This document shows, in pieces, positions 25,013 to 33,288 of a stretch of DNA of 64,000 nucleotides. The stretch is taken from NCBI RefSeq assembly GCF_019212185.1, contig NZ_CP078138.1, positions 3,764,501 through 3,828,500 of the forward strand, written 5' to 3'. The notes beneath the pieces are model-generated. The model had not been told where the DNA came from and searched no databases. It was given only the letters and a program-made list of their open reading frames with translations. A program made the translations under genes and the position numbers. Each line of letters opens with the position of its first letter. Position 1 is the stretch's first letter. This DNA is from Pseudomonas fluorescens. GTDB taxonomy: Bacteria > Pseudomonadota > Gammaproteobacteria > Pseudomonadales > Pseudomonadaceae.

Positions 25013-28000
25013 TCAGGCCGCCGGTTCCAGCTCGGCAACAGCCGAGGCAGGAACCACTGCTTGACCGCTCAGGGCCAGGTCCAGCAGCTCGCGGTTGGCC
25101 ACTGCATACATGGCGTAGTCGGTGCCGCTGGCGGCACGGATTTCCACCAGCATGGCGCGCCAGCGTTCGAGCATCGCTTCGTGCTGACCCATCCACAGGG
25201 CCAGGCGCGCTTCCACGTCCTGGCTGCCATCGCCCTGCTGCAGGACCGAGATGGTGATCGCCCGCTGTTGCCAGTCGACGTCATCGCGGAACGCTTCGCG
25301 GGCCAGGGCCTGCCAGTTGTTTTCCACCGGCAAGGCACTGATCTGCTGCAAGTACCAGGTGATGTCCAGCTTCTCGCCGACCGCGAAGTAGGCCTTGGCC
25401 ACTTCCGCCGGATCCTGACCGGTCACATCGGAGGCTTCGATCACCGGCAGCAGGGTGTACAGGTGCGAGGTACCCGCCACCATCCGTGCCAACAGCTCAG
25501 GTACGCCAGCTTCGACGTACGCCTGGTAACGCTTCTGCCAGCCTTCGCGGGTCGGGCCTTCCAGCAGTTCGTCGAGTTTGAGACCCAACTCCTTGAGGTG
25601 CGGACCGAAATGCGCGACGTCACGGGCAGCGTTCTGCTCGTTGCGACGGGTACGCAGGAACCAGCGCGTGGCACGCCGACCGAGACGCATCAGCTCGTCC
25701 ATCATCTCCAGTTGCACGTCAGCCGAAACCTTGTAGTCCAGGGCTTCGATCTGACGGAACCAGTGCGGGAGGTGGAAGATGTCACGCACGATCACATAGG
25801 CACCGGCCACGTTCGCCGGGGTCATGCCGGTCGACTCTTTGAGTCGCTGCACGAAGGTGATGCCCATGTGGTTGACCAGGTCGTTGGCGATCTGGGTGCT
25901 AACAATCTCGCGTTTCAGACGGTGACGGCGCATGGCGGCGGAGAACTTGCTCACCAGGGTCGGCGGGAAAGCGGTTTCCATGTCGCGGGTCAGGTAGTCG
26001 TCGTCCGGCACCAGGGAGCCCAACAGCTGCTCCTTGAGGTCGATCTTGCTGTAGGAGATCAGCACCGACAGCTCGGCACGGGTCAGGCCATGGCCTGCCG
26101 CAACGCGCTCATTGAGGGCATCTTCGGCCGGCAGGAACTCGATGGCGCGATCCAGCTTGCCGCGACCTTCGAGGTCGTTCATCAGACGCTTGTACTCGGC
26201 AATCCGTGCATAGGCACGACGGGCTGCCAGGGACAGGGCCTGGGTCTGCTTGTAGTTGTTGCCCAACACCAGGCCGCCGACTTCGTCGGTCATGCTCGCC
26301 AGCAACTGGTTGCGCTGCTTGTCGGTCATGTCACCGGCCTGCACCACTTCGTTGAGCAGGATCTTGATGTTCACTTCGTGGTCGGAGCAGTCCACGCCAC
26401 CGGCGTTGTCGATGAAGTCGGTGTTGGAGCCGCCGCCATTGAGGCCGAACTCGACACGACCCAGTTGGGTCATACCGAGGTTACCGCCCTCGCCCACGAC
26501 CTTGCAGCGCAGTTCGTTGCCGTTCACGCGCAGCGCATCGTTGGCCTTGTCGCCGACATCGGCGTGGCTTTCAGTGCTGGCCTTGACGTAGGTACCGATA
26601 CCGCCGTTCCACAACAGATCCACTGGCGCCTTGAGCAAGGCATTCAGCAGTTCGGTCGGGGTCAGCTTGTCGGCCTGGATGTCGAAGCGCTCTTTCATCT
26701 GCGGGGAAATCGCGATGCTTTTCGCGCTACGGGAGAAGATCCCGCCGCCTTCGGACATGATGCTGGTGTCGTAGTCCGACCAGGCCGAACGCGGCAGGTC
26801 AAACAGGCGCTGACGTTCGACGAAGCTGTTGGCAGGCGTAGGATTCGGGTCGATGAAGATGTGCAGGTGGTTGAAGGCTGCGACCAGTTGCAGCTTGTCG
26901 GACATCAGCAAGCCGTTACCGAACACGTCACCGGCCATGTCGCCGACGCCCACTACCGTGATGCTGTCTTCCTGGACATTGATGCCGCGCTCGCGGAAGT
27001 GACGTTGTACGCCAACCCACGCGCCTTTGGCGGTGATGCCCATTTTCTTGTGGTCGTAACCCGCCGAACCACCCGACGCAAACGCGTCACCCAGCCAGAA
27101 GCCGTAGTCGATGGCGATGCCGTTGGCGATGTCGGAGAAGGTTGCAGTGCCCTTGTCCGCCGCTACCACCAGGTACGGGTCGTCATCGTCGTGGCGAACC
27201 ACGTTCAATGGCGGAACCAGCGCGCCGTCTTTCAGGTTGTCGGTGATGTCCAGCAGACCGGAAATGAAGATGCGGTAGCAGGCGATACCTTCGGCCGCGA
27301 TCTCGTCACGGCTGCCGCCCAGTGGCAGGCGACGCGGCAGGAAGCCGCCCTTCGCACCCACCGGCACGATCACCGAGTTCTTCACTTGCTGAGCTTTTAC
27401 CAGGCCGAGAACTTCGGTACGGAAGTCTTCTTCACGGTCGGACCAGCGCAGGCCGCCCCGTGCGACGTTGCCGAAGCGCAGGTGCACGCCTTCAACACGC
27501 GGCGAGTAGACGAAGATTTCGAACTTCGGTACCGGCTTCGGCAGCTCTGGAATGGCGTGCGGGTTGAACTTGAAGCTGAAGTACGACTTGTTCTGGCCGT
27601 TGGCATCGGTCTGGTAGAAGTTGGTCCGCAGGGTGGCCTTGATCAGGTCCAGGTAGCGACGCAGGATGCGGTCTTCGTTGAGCACCTGGACGTCGTCCAG
27701 GGCGGTCAGAATCGCCTGCTCCAAGCGCTGCTGCTTGTCGTCCAGGTCTTCGCTGGTCAGCTTGCGTGCCAGGTAGAAACGGGTCTTGAACAACCGGGTC
27801 AATTCGCGAGCGATGTCGGTGTGGTTGTTCAGGGTGCTGGCGATGTAGCCGAGGTCGAAGCCCAGGCGAATCTGCTTCAGGTAACGCGCATAGGCACGCA
27901 GCAGCGCAACGTCGCGCCATGGCAGGCCGGCGGTCAGCACCAGGCGGTTGAACGCATCGTTCTCGGCGTCGCCGCGCACGATGTGCACGAACGCATCCTG

Positions 28001-29908
28001 CAGGGTGTCGTTGAGTTGCTGGATATCCAGGTCCAGACCTTCGGCAGCGGTGAAGGCGAAATCGTGAATCCAGAACTCGCGGCCATTGGTGTGACGCAGG
28101 CGATACGGGAACTCACCGAGCACGCGCAGGCCGAGGTTTTCCAGGATCGGCAAAACGTCGGACAGGGCCAGCGGGGTGTCGGCGTGGTACAGCTTGCAGT
28201 GCAGCTCGCGCTGGCCGGAGACTTGGCCCAGCGGCTGGTAGAAGCTCATTACCAGCGGATTTTTTTCGTTGAGGCTCAGCAGGTGCTGCATGTCGACCAC
28301 CGCCGAATGCGCAGCAAAGCGCTCGCGGTAACCGGCCGGGAAGCCTTTCGGGAAGTCGGCCAGGACATTGGTGCCGTGGGCTTCGCCGAAGCTTTCGACG
28401 GTCAGCGCGGCGTAGTCGTCCTGCCAGCTGCGGCAAGCCTGGACCACTTCTTTTTCCAGCAACTGCGTGTCGATGTCGAGGCGGTTTTTCGGGTCGACAC
28501 GCAGGATCAATTGCACGCGGGCCAGTACCGACTCGGAGAAGAAGGTCCAGAACTCGCAGTCGCTGGCCTTCAGGCGATCCATCAGCACTTGCTGGATCTT
28601 CTGCCGCACTTCGGTGGAATAGATGTCGCGTGGCACGTAGGCCAGGCAGTAGCAGAAACGGCCATATGGGTCTTTGCGCAGGAACACGCGAATCTTGTTG
28701 CGCTCCTGGATCTGCACGATCGACATCACGGTGCTGAACAGCTCGTCGACCGGGGTCTGGAACAGGTCGTCACGGGGCAGCACTTCGAGGACCTGGGCCA
28801 GTTCCTTGCCCAGGTGCGCCTTGGCCTGGAAGCCGGAACGCTGTTCGATCACTTCGACCTTGCGGCGGATGTACGGAATCACCCGCACGCTTTCGCCATA
28901 CACCGAGGAGGTGTAGAGGCCCATGAAGCGGCATTCCTTGATCACCTTGCCGTCGGCATCGATCTGGCGGATCGACACGTAGTCAGGGTACGCCGGACGG
29001 TGCACACGACTCGGGTGCGCGGCCTTGGCGAACGACAGCGGGGTCGCTTCACGCAGGTAATTCACCGCGTAGTCTTCGATGCGCAGGTCTTCGGCGGTGA
29101 GGCCGGCGCGCAGCAGCTTGGTCAGGCCAAGGAAGGAATCCTGGTCATATTCGATATGACCGCCCGCCTGGTCTTCACGCACCACAAATTCTTCGTAGCC
29201 GAGGAAGGTGAAGTGATTGCCCACCAGCCACTCGAGGAAGCTCTTGATCTCGCCCTTCTCGTCAGCGGCGATGGCGAACTGGCTGTTGTCGACGCTGTCG
29301 ATCAGCGCCTGGACCTTGGCCTTCATCGGCTCGAAATCAGCAACGGCAACCCGCACTTCACCGAGCACCTGCTCCAGTTCCTTGCTCAACACGTTGAGTT
29401 CGGCGGCATTGGCGCAGCGGTCGATTTCCAGGTACATCAGCGATTCTTGCAGAATGCCTTCGCCCTGGGTGCCTTTGGGCAGGATTTCCAGCAACTCGCC
29501 CTTGGCACCGCGACGCACGCTGAGCACGGTGGTCTGCAGGGTGTGGATGCTGTAGCCGCGACGGTTCAGCTCGGTGCGTACCGAGTCGACCAGGAACGGC
29601 AGGTCATGGTGCAGGACTTCAACCGCGGTGTGGGTCGACTGCCAGCCGTGGCGTTCGTAGTCAGGGTTGTAAACGCGCACTTGCGGTTGCGCATGATCGA
29701 AACGCTCAAGCAGGCGCCAGGCGGAAAGCGTGCAGCCGGCGAGGTCGGACAACCGGCGCTGAGTCAGTTCATCAAGAGAAATAATGCCGAAGAATTGTTC
29801 AGCGAACAGCGCCACTTGTGGCAGTGCCTGTTCACTGATGTGCTGCGCCAGTGCCGCTTGCAGTTGGTGCTGGAAGTCGGCTTTGCTGGCTGCGGTGAAG
29901 AACGCCAT
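25013..29908 (-). CDS. gdhB: NAD-specific glutamate dehydrogenase, large (180-kDa) class
   Basis: 1631 residues from the ATG at 29908 (start MAFFTAASKADF, GGAG upstream); an open frame reaching 30058 adds 50 residues without family character. The protein belongs to the large bacterial NAD-GDH class of Pseudomonas and Streptomyces: long N-terminal regulatory part with ACT-like segments, then a catalytic domain with GGLRWSDREEDFRTEVLGL, KGGFLPRR, KKMGITAKGAWVGVQRHF and VVGEGGNLGMTQLGR. It deaminates glutamate to 2-oxoglutarate in the cytoplasm, mainly as a catabolic enzyme for glutamate- and arginine-type amino acids. It is transcribed alone. A full-length antisense open frame is only a by-product of its codon use. 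Confidence 0.95.
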   Translation of the reverse strand: MAFFTAASKADFQHQLQAALAQHISEQALPQVALFAEQFFGIISLDELTQRRLSDLAGCTLSAWRLLERFDHAQPQVRVYNPDYERHGWQSTHTAVEVLHHDLPFLVDSVRTELNRRGYSIHTLQTTVLSVRRGAKGELLEILPKGTQGEGILQESLMYLEIDRCANAAELNVLSKELEQVLGEVRVAVADFEPMKAKVQALIDSVDNSQFAIAADEKGEIKSFLEWLVGNHFTFLGYEEFVVREDQAGGHIEYDQDSFLGLTKLLRAGLTAEDLRIEDYAVNYLREATPLSFAKAAHPSRVHRPAYPDYVSIRQIDADGKVIKECRFMGLYTSSVYGESVRVIPYIRRKVEVIEQRSGFQAKAHLGKELAQVLEVLPRDDLFQTPVDELFSTVMSIVQIQERNKIRVFLRKDPYGRFCYCLAYVPRDIYSTEVRQKIQQVLMDRLKASDCEFWTFFSESVLARVQLILRVDPKNRLDIDTQLLEKEVVQACRSWQDDYAALTVESFGEAHGTNVLADFPKGFPAGYRERFAAHSAVVDMQHLLSLNEKNPLVMSFYQPLGQVSGQRELHCKLYHADTPLALSDVLPILENLGLRVLGEFPYRLRHTNGREFWIHDFAFTAAEGLDLDIQQLNDTLQDAFVHIVRGDAENDAFNRLVLTAGLPWRDVALLRAYARYLKQIRLGFDLGYIASTLNNHTDIARELTRLFKTRFYLARKLTSEDLDDKQQRLEQAILTALDDVQVLNEDRILRRYLDLIKATLRTNFYQTDANGQNKSYFSFKFNPHAIPELPKPVPKFEIFVYSPRVEGVHLRFGNVARGGLRWSDREEDFRTEVLGLVKAQQVKNSVIVPVGAKGGFLPRRLPLGGSRDEIAAEGIACYRIFISGLLDITDNLKDGALVPPLNVVRHDDDDPYLVVAADKGTATFSDIANGIAIDYGFWLGDAFASGGSAGYDHKKMGITAKGAWVGVQRHFRERGINVQEDSITVVGVGDMAGDVFGNGLLMSDKLQLVAAFNHLHIFIDPNPTPANSFVERQRLFDLPRSAWSDYDTSIMSEGGGIFSRSAKSIAISPQMKERFDIQADKLTPTELLNALLKAPVDLLWNGGIGTYVKASTESHADVGDKANDALRVNGNELRCKVVGEGGNLGMTQLGRVEFGLNGGGSNTDFIDNAGGVDCSDHEVNIKILLNEVVQAGDMTDKQRNQLLASMTDEVGGLVLGNNYKQTQALSLAARRAYARIAEYKRLMNDLEGRGKLDRAIEFLPAEDALNERVAAGHGLTRAELSVLISYSKIDLKEQLLGSLVPDDDYLTRDMETAFPPTLVSKFSAAMRRHRLKREIVSTQIANDLVNHMGITFVQRLKESTGMTPANVAGAYVIVRDIFHLPHWFRQIEALDYKVSADVQLEMMDELMRLGRRATRWFLRTRRNEQNAARDVAHFGPHLKELGLKLDELLEGPTREGWQKRYQAYVEAGVPELLARMVAGTSHLYTLLPVIEASDVTGQDPAEVAKAYFAVGEKLDITWYLQQISALPVENNWQALAREAFRDDVDWQQRAITISVLQQGDGSQDVEARLALWMGQHEAMLERWRAMLVEIRAASGTDYAMYAVANRELLDLALSGQAVVPASAVAELEPAA

Positions 29909-30365
29909 CTGTGGTACTCCGCTAGGGCTTGTTATTGATGGAAGCTCGCGTGCAAAACCCCTTTCGGGGCGCTGCGTCACCCTGGTCCTGAAACTCGGGC
30001 AGAGGTCGACAGGGTGACAGGTGGGTGAAGCTGGACGCGGCGTTCGCGTCACATTCACGTGTCACGATGGGCATCTGCAAAAACGACTGCCCGCCATCGG
30101 GCAATGCCTTTACAGGTGTCCATCCGTTGCGCAGCTTAACGAGAGCGGCAAGACCCGTGCTTGCGATGCTGCGACATATTCGGTCATCGGTACGCTGCTG
30201 CGCGGCGCTGCATCGAACAACACTAGCAGGCGATAGTGGAAATGGCGGCTTTATGCCTGGTTTTTCCGGGGTGGCGTACCGGAAATGACTGGTTTGCCCA
30301 GACGCGTTCACGACATATTTTTTGACATTTGAGTCAGGCTCAGCGGCCCATTGCCCTTGAAAAAA
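29909..30365. other. Upstream region of gdhB
   Basis: About 450 bases without a gene. Two small structures can be seen: a CCCC-TTTC-GGGG hairpin at 29958-29969 and an 8-base inverted repeat TCACCCTG (29977-29984) / CAGGGTGA (30010-30017). Both lie 50-110 bases before the gdhB start on its leader side and could be operator or leader structures. Open frames on both strands across this stretch have no coding character. The part next to 30365 must hold the 3' end of the following minus-strand transcript; no terminator was found. Confidence 0.4.
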
Positions 30366-31748
30366 TCAATCGATTACCTCGTAAACCGCCTGAAACCGAC
30401 TCAGGGTGCCGCAGTCGTAACACAGGGTTTCCACTTGCACCTTGTCCATCCGCAGATCGACATTGCTCGAGTCGCACTCGCGACAGAACAGTTCCATCCC
30501 TGACTCGTCCTCGCTGGCGAGAGAGAAAAAGCGCGGCAGCAGTTCTTCTTTCCAATAACGCCCTGGGGATTTTGAATAGCCAGCACTGCTGTCCTTGAGC
30601 ACCACGTCATACAGCAGTCGATGCAACGCCGAGCGCGGGACGCGGGCATCACGACTGACGGGGTTGCGCCAGCCCTCTTCCAGTGCACGCTGCGCAGTGT
30701 TCAACATCCGGTTGGGAATCGTATTGGCGGCGTGGTTTTTGCCCTTGGCGTTGCCGGTCGCATGAAAATGCACGGCATTTTTTACTGCCAGCTTGGCGAA
30801 GTAGTGGATTTCGCTGACCGAAAAGTCCTGCAACAGCTGCCCCAGCACCAATTCGGCCTTGTGCTCGGCGCTGAAGTGAAAGTCCACTTCGCTGGCCAGA
30901 ACCCGGATATAGCTCAGGGATTCGGCACGGGCAAGGCTGAACAGCAAGCCGTGCAGCTCTGCCTTGCAGGCTTGTGCCACGCTGCCGGACAAGTCTTGAT
31001 AAAGCGCCTGGTACAGCTCCTCGCAGCTACTCCGCGGCCCCGCTGCAAACGCCAGATTGGGCTGCCAGCGCACTGCGCCGTAATGCTGAATGCGGTAGTC
31101 CGCCGTCCGTTCGAAAGCTTTGATCGCCGAGCCGGCATCCACCCGCAACACCCCACACTCATGGAGGTTTCTCAGCAAGTCTTCGGCACTTTCGACACTG
31201 CTCGCCAGTGGTTCGTTACGCGATGGCGCGTCGAGGGGCGCGATACTTTCGCAGGCCGGCTCACCCCCTTCGAGCAAAGCCAGCAGCGTCAATTTCTGCA
31301 CGAAACCAAGACTGGCGTAGGCAATTGGCTGGCTTTCCAGCGGGTAGTGCTTGAGCAACGCTTCGCGATCGCGCACGGCCTGGGTGGCCAGTTCCTGCTG
31401 GTGGGCCTGATAACAACGAGTGCACTTGCAGGAACTGCGCCTGCCGTAGTGCCCGAGCGGTAGATGGCGGTGCTCGCAGCGCACACATTGATAGGTCGGC
31501 CGCTGGGAGGCCGGGGTGCCGCGGGCGTGTCGCCTGGCCCACATCGGCAGGTCGCAGTAGGGACATTTCAAATCTTTGCTGAGCAACGGCGGCAAGACCT
31601 TGAGCACACTGCGCACCGTCAGCGGGATCTTGTACTCGGCCAGCAGAGCGCTGGTTTTCTCGCCGGCCAAGTAGCGCTGGTAAAGGTGTTCAATAGCCTC
31701 TTCATCGAGGTGCCTGACTTCGGCCAACAGTTCGAAATATTGATTCAT
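30366..31748 (-). CDS. Hypothetical protein with several zinc-ribbon cysteine pairs
   Basis: 460 residues, not recognised. The cysteines come in pairs as in zinc ribbons: CPYC and CVRC (residues about 62-92), CKCTRC (about 107-112), and CREC with CYDC near the C-terminus (about 426-448). The N-terminal helical part (LYQRYLAGEKTSALLAEYKI) resembles a small HTH for resolvase-like or regulatory proteins, and a basic middle segment (RALEEGWRNPVSRDARVPRS) is present. No membrane or signal segment. A DNA- or RNA-binding role in the cytoplasm is possible but not shown. It stands alone with about 290 bases of unassigned sequence upstream. Confidence 0.7.
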   Translation of the reverse strand: MNQYFELLAEVRHLDEEAIEHLYQRYLAGEKTSALLAEYKIPLTVRSVLKVLPPLLSKDLKCPYCDLPMWARRHARGTPASQRPTYQCVRCEHRHLPLGHYGRRSSCKCTRCYQAHQQELATQAVRDREALLKHYPLESQPIAYASLGFVQKLTLLALLEGGEPACESIAPLDAPSRNEPLASSVESAEDLLRNLHECGVLRVDAGSAIKAFERTADYRIQHYGAVRWQPNLAFAAGPRSSCEELYQALYQDLSGSVAQACKAELHGLLFSLARAESLSYIRVLASEVDFHFSAEHKAELVLGQLLQDFSVSEIHYFAKLAVKNAVHFHATGNAKGKNHAANTIPNRMLNTAQRALEEGWRNPVSRDARVPRSALHRLLYDVVLKDSSAGYSKSPGRYWKEELLPRFFSLASEDESGMELFCRECDSSNVDLRMDKVQVETLCYDCGTLSRFQAVYEVID

Positions 31749-32043
31749 TGCAGAGGTTCCTTATTCAATCGGACAACCCCGTCCTCCTTGACATGGGAGC
31801 CGAGAAAGTAGAGGCAAAAACCACTGAAAAACAATCAATAAGTGCCGAACTCCATGATTTTCCTACGCCCTCCTATTCTCCTACCGGCCCTGCGGAAATA
31901 TCGCTGATTGTTGATACTCACCCCCTTCGGAAAAGACCTACATAGTCGCTCGTCGATCTCCAACTCTGGAAAAACCAGCGCAGCAAAAAATGCCCAAGGC
32001 TGGCAAAATCCCCCTTTGCCCGCCCAGCACCAGGACTAGCTTG
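31749..32043. other. Intergenic stretch, less GC-rich
   Basis: About 295 bases between divergent genes; it should hold both promoters. A 65-codon plus-strand frame (31748-31945) has no good ribosome site and unconvincing codon use, so it was not called. No repeat or clear operator was found. Confidence 0.4.
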
Positions 32044-32397
32044 ATGAAAATGACCACCGCCCACCTGATCGCCAACCCCTGCGATGACGAAGAAGACAAC
32101 CTGGCCATGCTCTGCTGCCACAGCGATCAGGGCGAGATGTTCCTGATGACCCGCTATCCGGATGAAGACGAACTGGAGATCACCCTCGACGGCGAGCCTT
32201 CGACCCTTGATGGCGTCAAGGTCACTTTCAGCGCGACCCGCCTCCTGCTGGAAATCGCTGCGGCAGACGCCGATGCATTGAATGGCGCCGATCACCTGGA
32301 GATTCTCCACAGCACTGCGGCCGCTGACCTGGCCGAGGTCGAGCAAACCCTGCAGAACATCCTCAAGGGCACTGGCACCTACGTCAGCGAGCTGTGA
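32044..32397 (+). CDS. Small acidic hypothetical protein
   Basis: 117 residues from the ATG at 32044. The protein is acidic (CDDEEDN, YPDEDELEITLDGEPS) with no signal peptide or membrane segment, and reads like a compact alpha/beta protein. No family was recognised. Coding is supported by GC-rich third positions over the whole frame. The frame is open further upstream (31990) but the added residues look noncoding. It lies 76 bases before the GntR regulator in the same direction, with a regulator palindrome in between, so it is likely a separate unit. Confidence 0.65.
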   Translation: MKMTTAHLIANPCDDEEDNLAMLCCHSDQGEMFLMTRYPDEDELEITLDGEPSTLDGVKVTFSATRLLLEIAAADADALNGADHLEILHSTAAADLAEVEQTLQNILKGTGTYVSEL

Positions 32398-32437
32398 GCC
32401 GGCGCTGTTTTCTTGACAAGCGATCAGCCTACGGGCA

Positions 32438-32448
32438 TTGTCTGACAA
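32438..32448. promoter_or_regulatory. FadR-type GntR operator candidate before the regulator
   Basis: TTGTCTGACAA is a perfect 5-1-5 palindrome and fits the FadR-subfamily GntR core TnGTnnnACnA. It stands 26 bases before the start of the GntR gene. An identical copy lies before lhgO. This points to self-control by the regulator. Confidence 0.75.
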
Positions 32449-32473
32449 CCTGACTTGCGAGCCACCCCACCCC

Positions 32474-33184
32474 ATGTTGCAGCTACAACGCCCCGACACG
32501 CTGGTCGAACGCGTGGTCAACGCCATCCGCGAAGAAATCGAATCCGGACGCCTGACCGCTGAATCGCGCCTGCCCACCGAGCAACAACTGACCGAGCAAC
32601 TCAACGTCAGCCGCTCCGTGGTGCGCGAGGCCGTGGCGCAGCTCAAGGCCGATGGCATCCTCATCAGCCGGCGGGGCCTGGGCTCGTTCATTTCGCAAAA
32701 CCCCAACGGCAGCGTGTTCCGCTTCCCCAGCACCAAGGGCCGTACGCCGGACCTGGTGCAGATGTTCGAAATGCGCCTGTGGATCGAGACCCAGGCCGCA
32801 TCCATCGCGGCTCAGCGGCGTGACGAAGCGGACCTGCTGCGCATGCGTACGGCCCTGCAGGAAATGCACGATCGCCGTAGCGATTTCGCCGCCGCTGCAC
32901 TGGCCGACGTCGAGTTTCACCGGGCCATTGCCGACGCCAGCAAGAATGACTACTTCGTTGCCTTCCACGACTTTCTGCGCGGCCAACTGGCCGAGGCGCG
33001 TCGCACTGCGTGGGAAAACTCCGCAGCTCACTCGGTAGGCGGCTCGGCCGACGCCGGGCGCGAACACCAGGCGTTGTATGAAGCCATCGCCGGTGGCGAC
33101 CGCCAACAAGCCGCTGCCTGCGCTGAAGCACACCTGCGGGCCTCGGCCCAGCGCTTGAAAATCGACCTGCCCAGCATCGACTGA
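32474..33184 (+). CDS. lhgR: GntR/FadR-family regulator of L-2-hydroxyglutarate use
   Basis: 236 residues from the ATG at 32474. The N-terminal winged helix (about 7-70) has LVERVVNAIREEIESGRL, LPTEQQLTEQLNVSRSVVRE and GILISRRGLGSFI, the FadR subfamily pattern; the rest is an FCD ligand domain with the metal-binding His of FHRAIADAS. It lies directly before lhgO. In P. putida a GntR protein named LhgR represses lhgO and is released by L-2-hydroxyglutarate; position and family fit this. The same palindrome before this gene and before lhgO supports control of both. The symbol rests on context. Confidence 0.75.
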   Translation: MLQLQRPDTLVERVVNAIREEIESGRLTAESRLPTEQQLTEQLNVSRSVVREAVAQLKADGILISRRGLGSFISQNPNGSVFRFPSTKGRTPDLVQMFEMRLWIETQAASIAAQRRDEADLLRMRTALQEMHDRRSDFAAAALADVEFHRAIADASKNDYFVAFHDFLRGQLAEARRTAWENSAAHSVGGSADAGREHQALYEAIAGGDRQQAAACAEAHLRASAQRLKIDLPSID

Positions 33185-33199
33185 AACATCGCATCACAG

Positions 33200-33221
33200 G
33201 CGCCGCTTGCCGGCGCTTTTA
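33200..33221 (+). terminator. Rho-independent terminator after the GntR gene
   Basis: GCGCCG (33200-33205) pairs with CGGCGC (33211-33216) across the loop CTTGC, followed by TTTTATTT. It is short but well placed, 15 bases after the stop codon, and separates the regulator from lhgO. Confidence 0.75.
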
Positions 33222-33232
33222 TTTGAAGTACT

Positions 33233-33243
33233 TTGTCTGACAA
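33233..33243. promoter_or_regulatory. Second copy of the GntR operator, before lhgO
   Basis: TTGTCTGACAA again, identical to the copy at 32438; the match extends to CCTGA on the right side. It lies 45 bases before the lhgO start. Two identical sites before neighbouring genes strongly suggest one regulator. Confidence 0.78.
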
Positions 33244-33288
33244 CCTGATAAGCAGACTCTCTGCCACGCAATCCAAGGTGACACCTGC

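Noticed and set aside
25061..29938. 1625-codon open frame on the plus strand opposite gdhB
   Set aside because: It mirrors gdhB codon by codon, has no family motif, and is a typical result of GC-rich third positions.
31748..31945. 65-codon plus-strand frame
   Set aside because: No ribosome site, no motif, and codon use unlike the neighbours.
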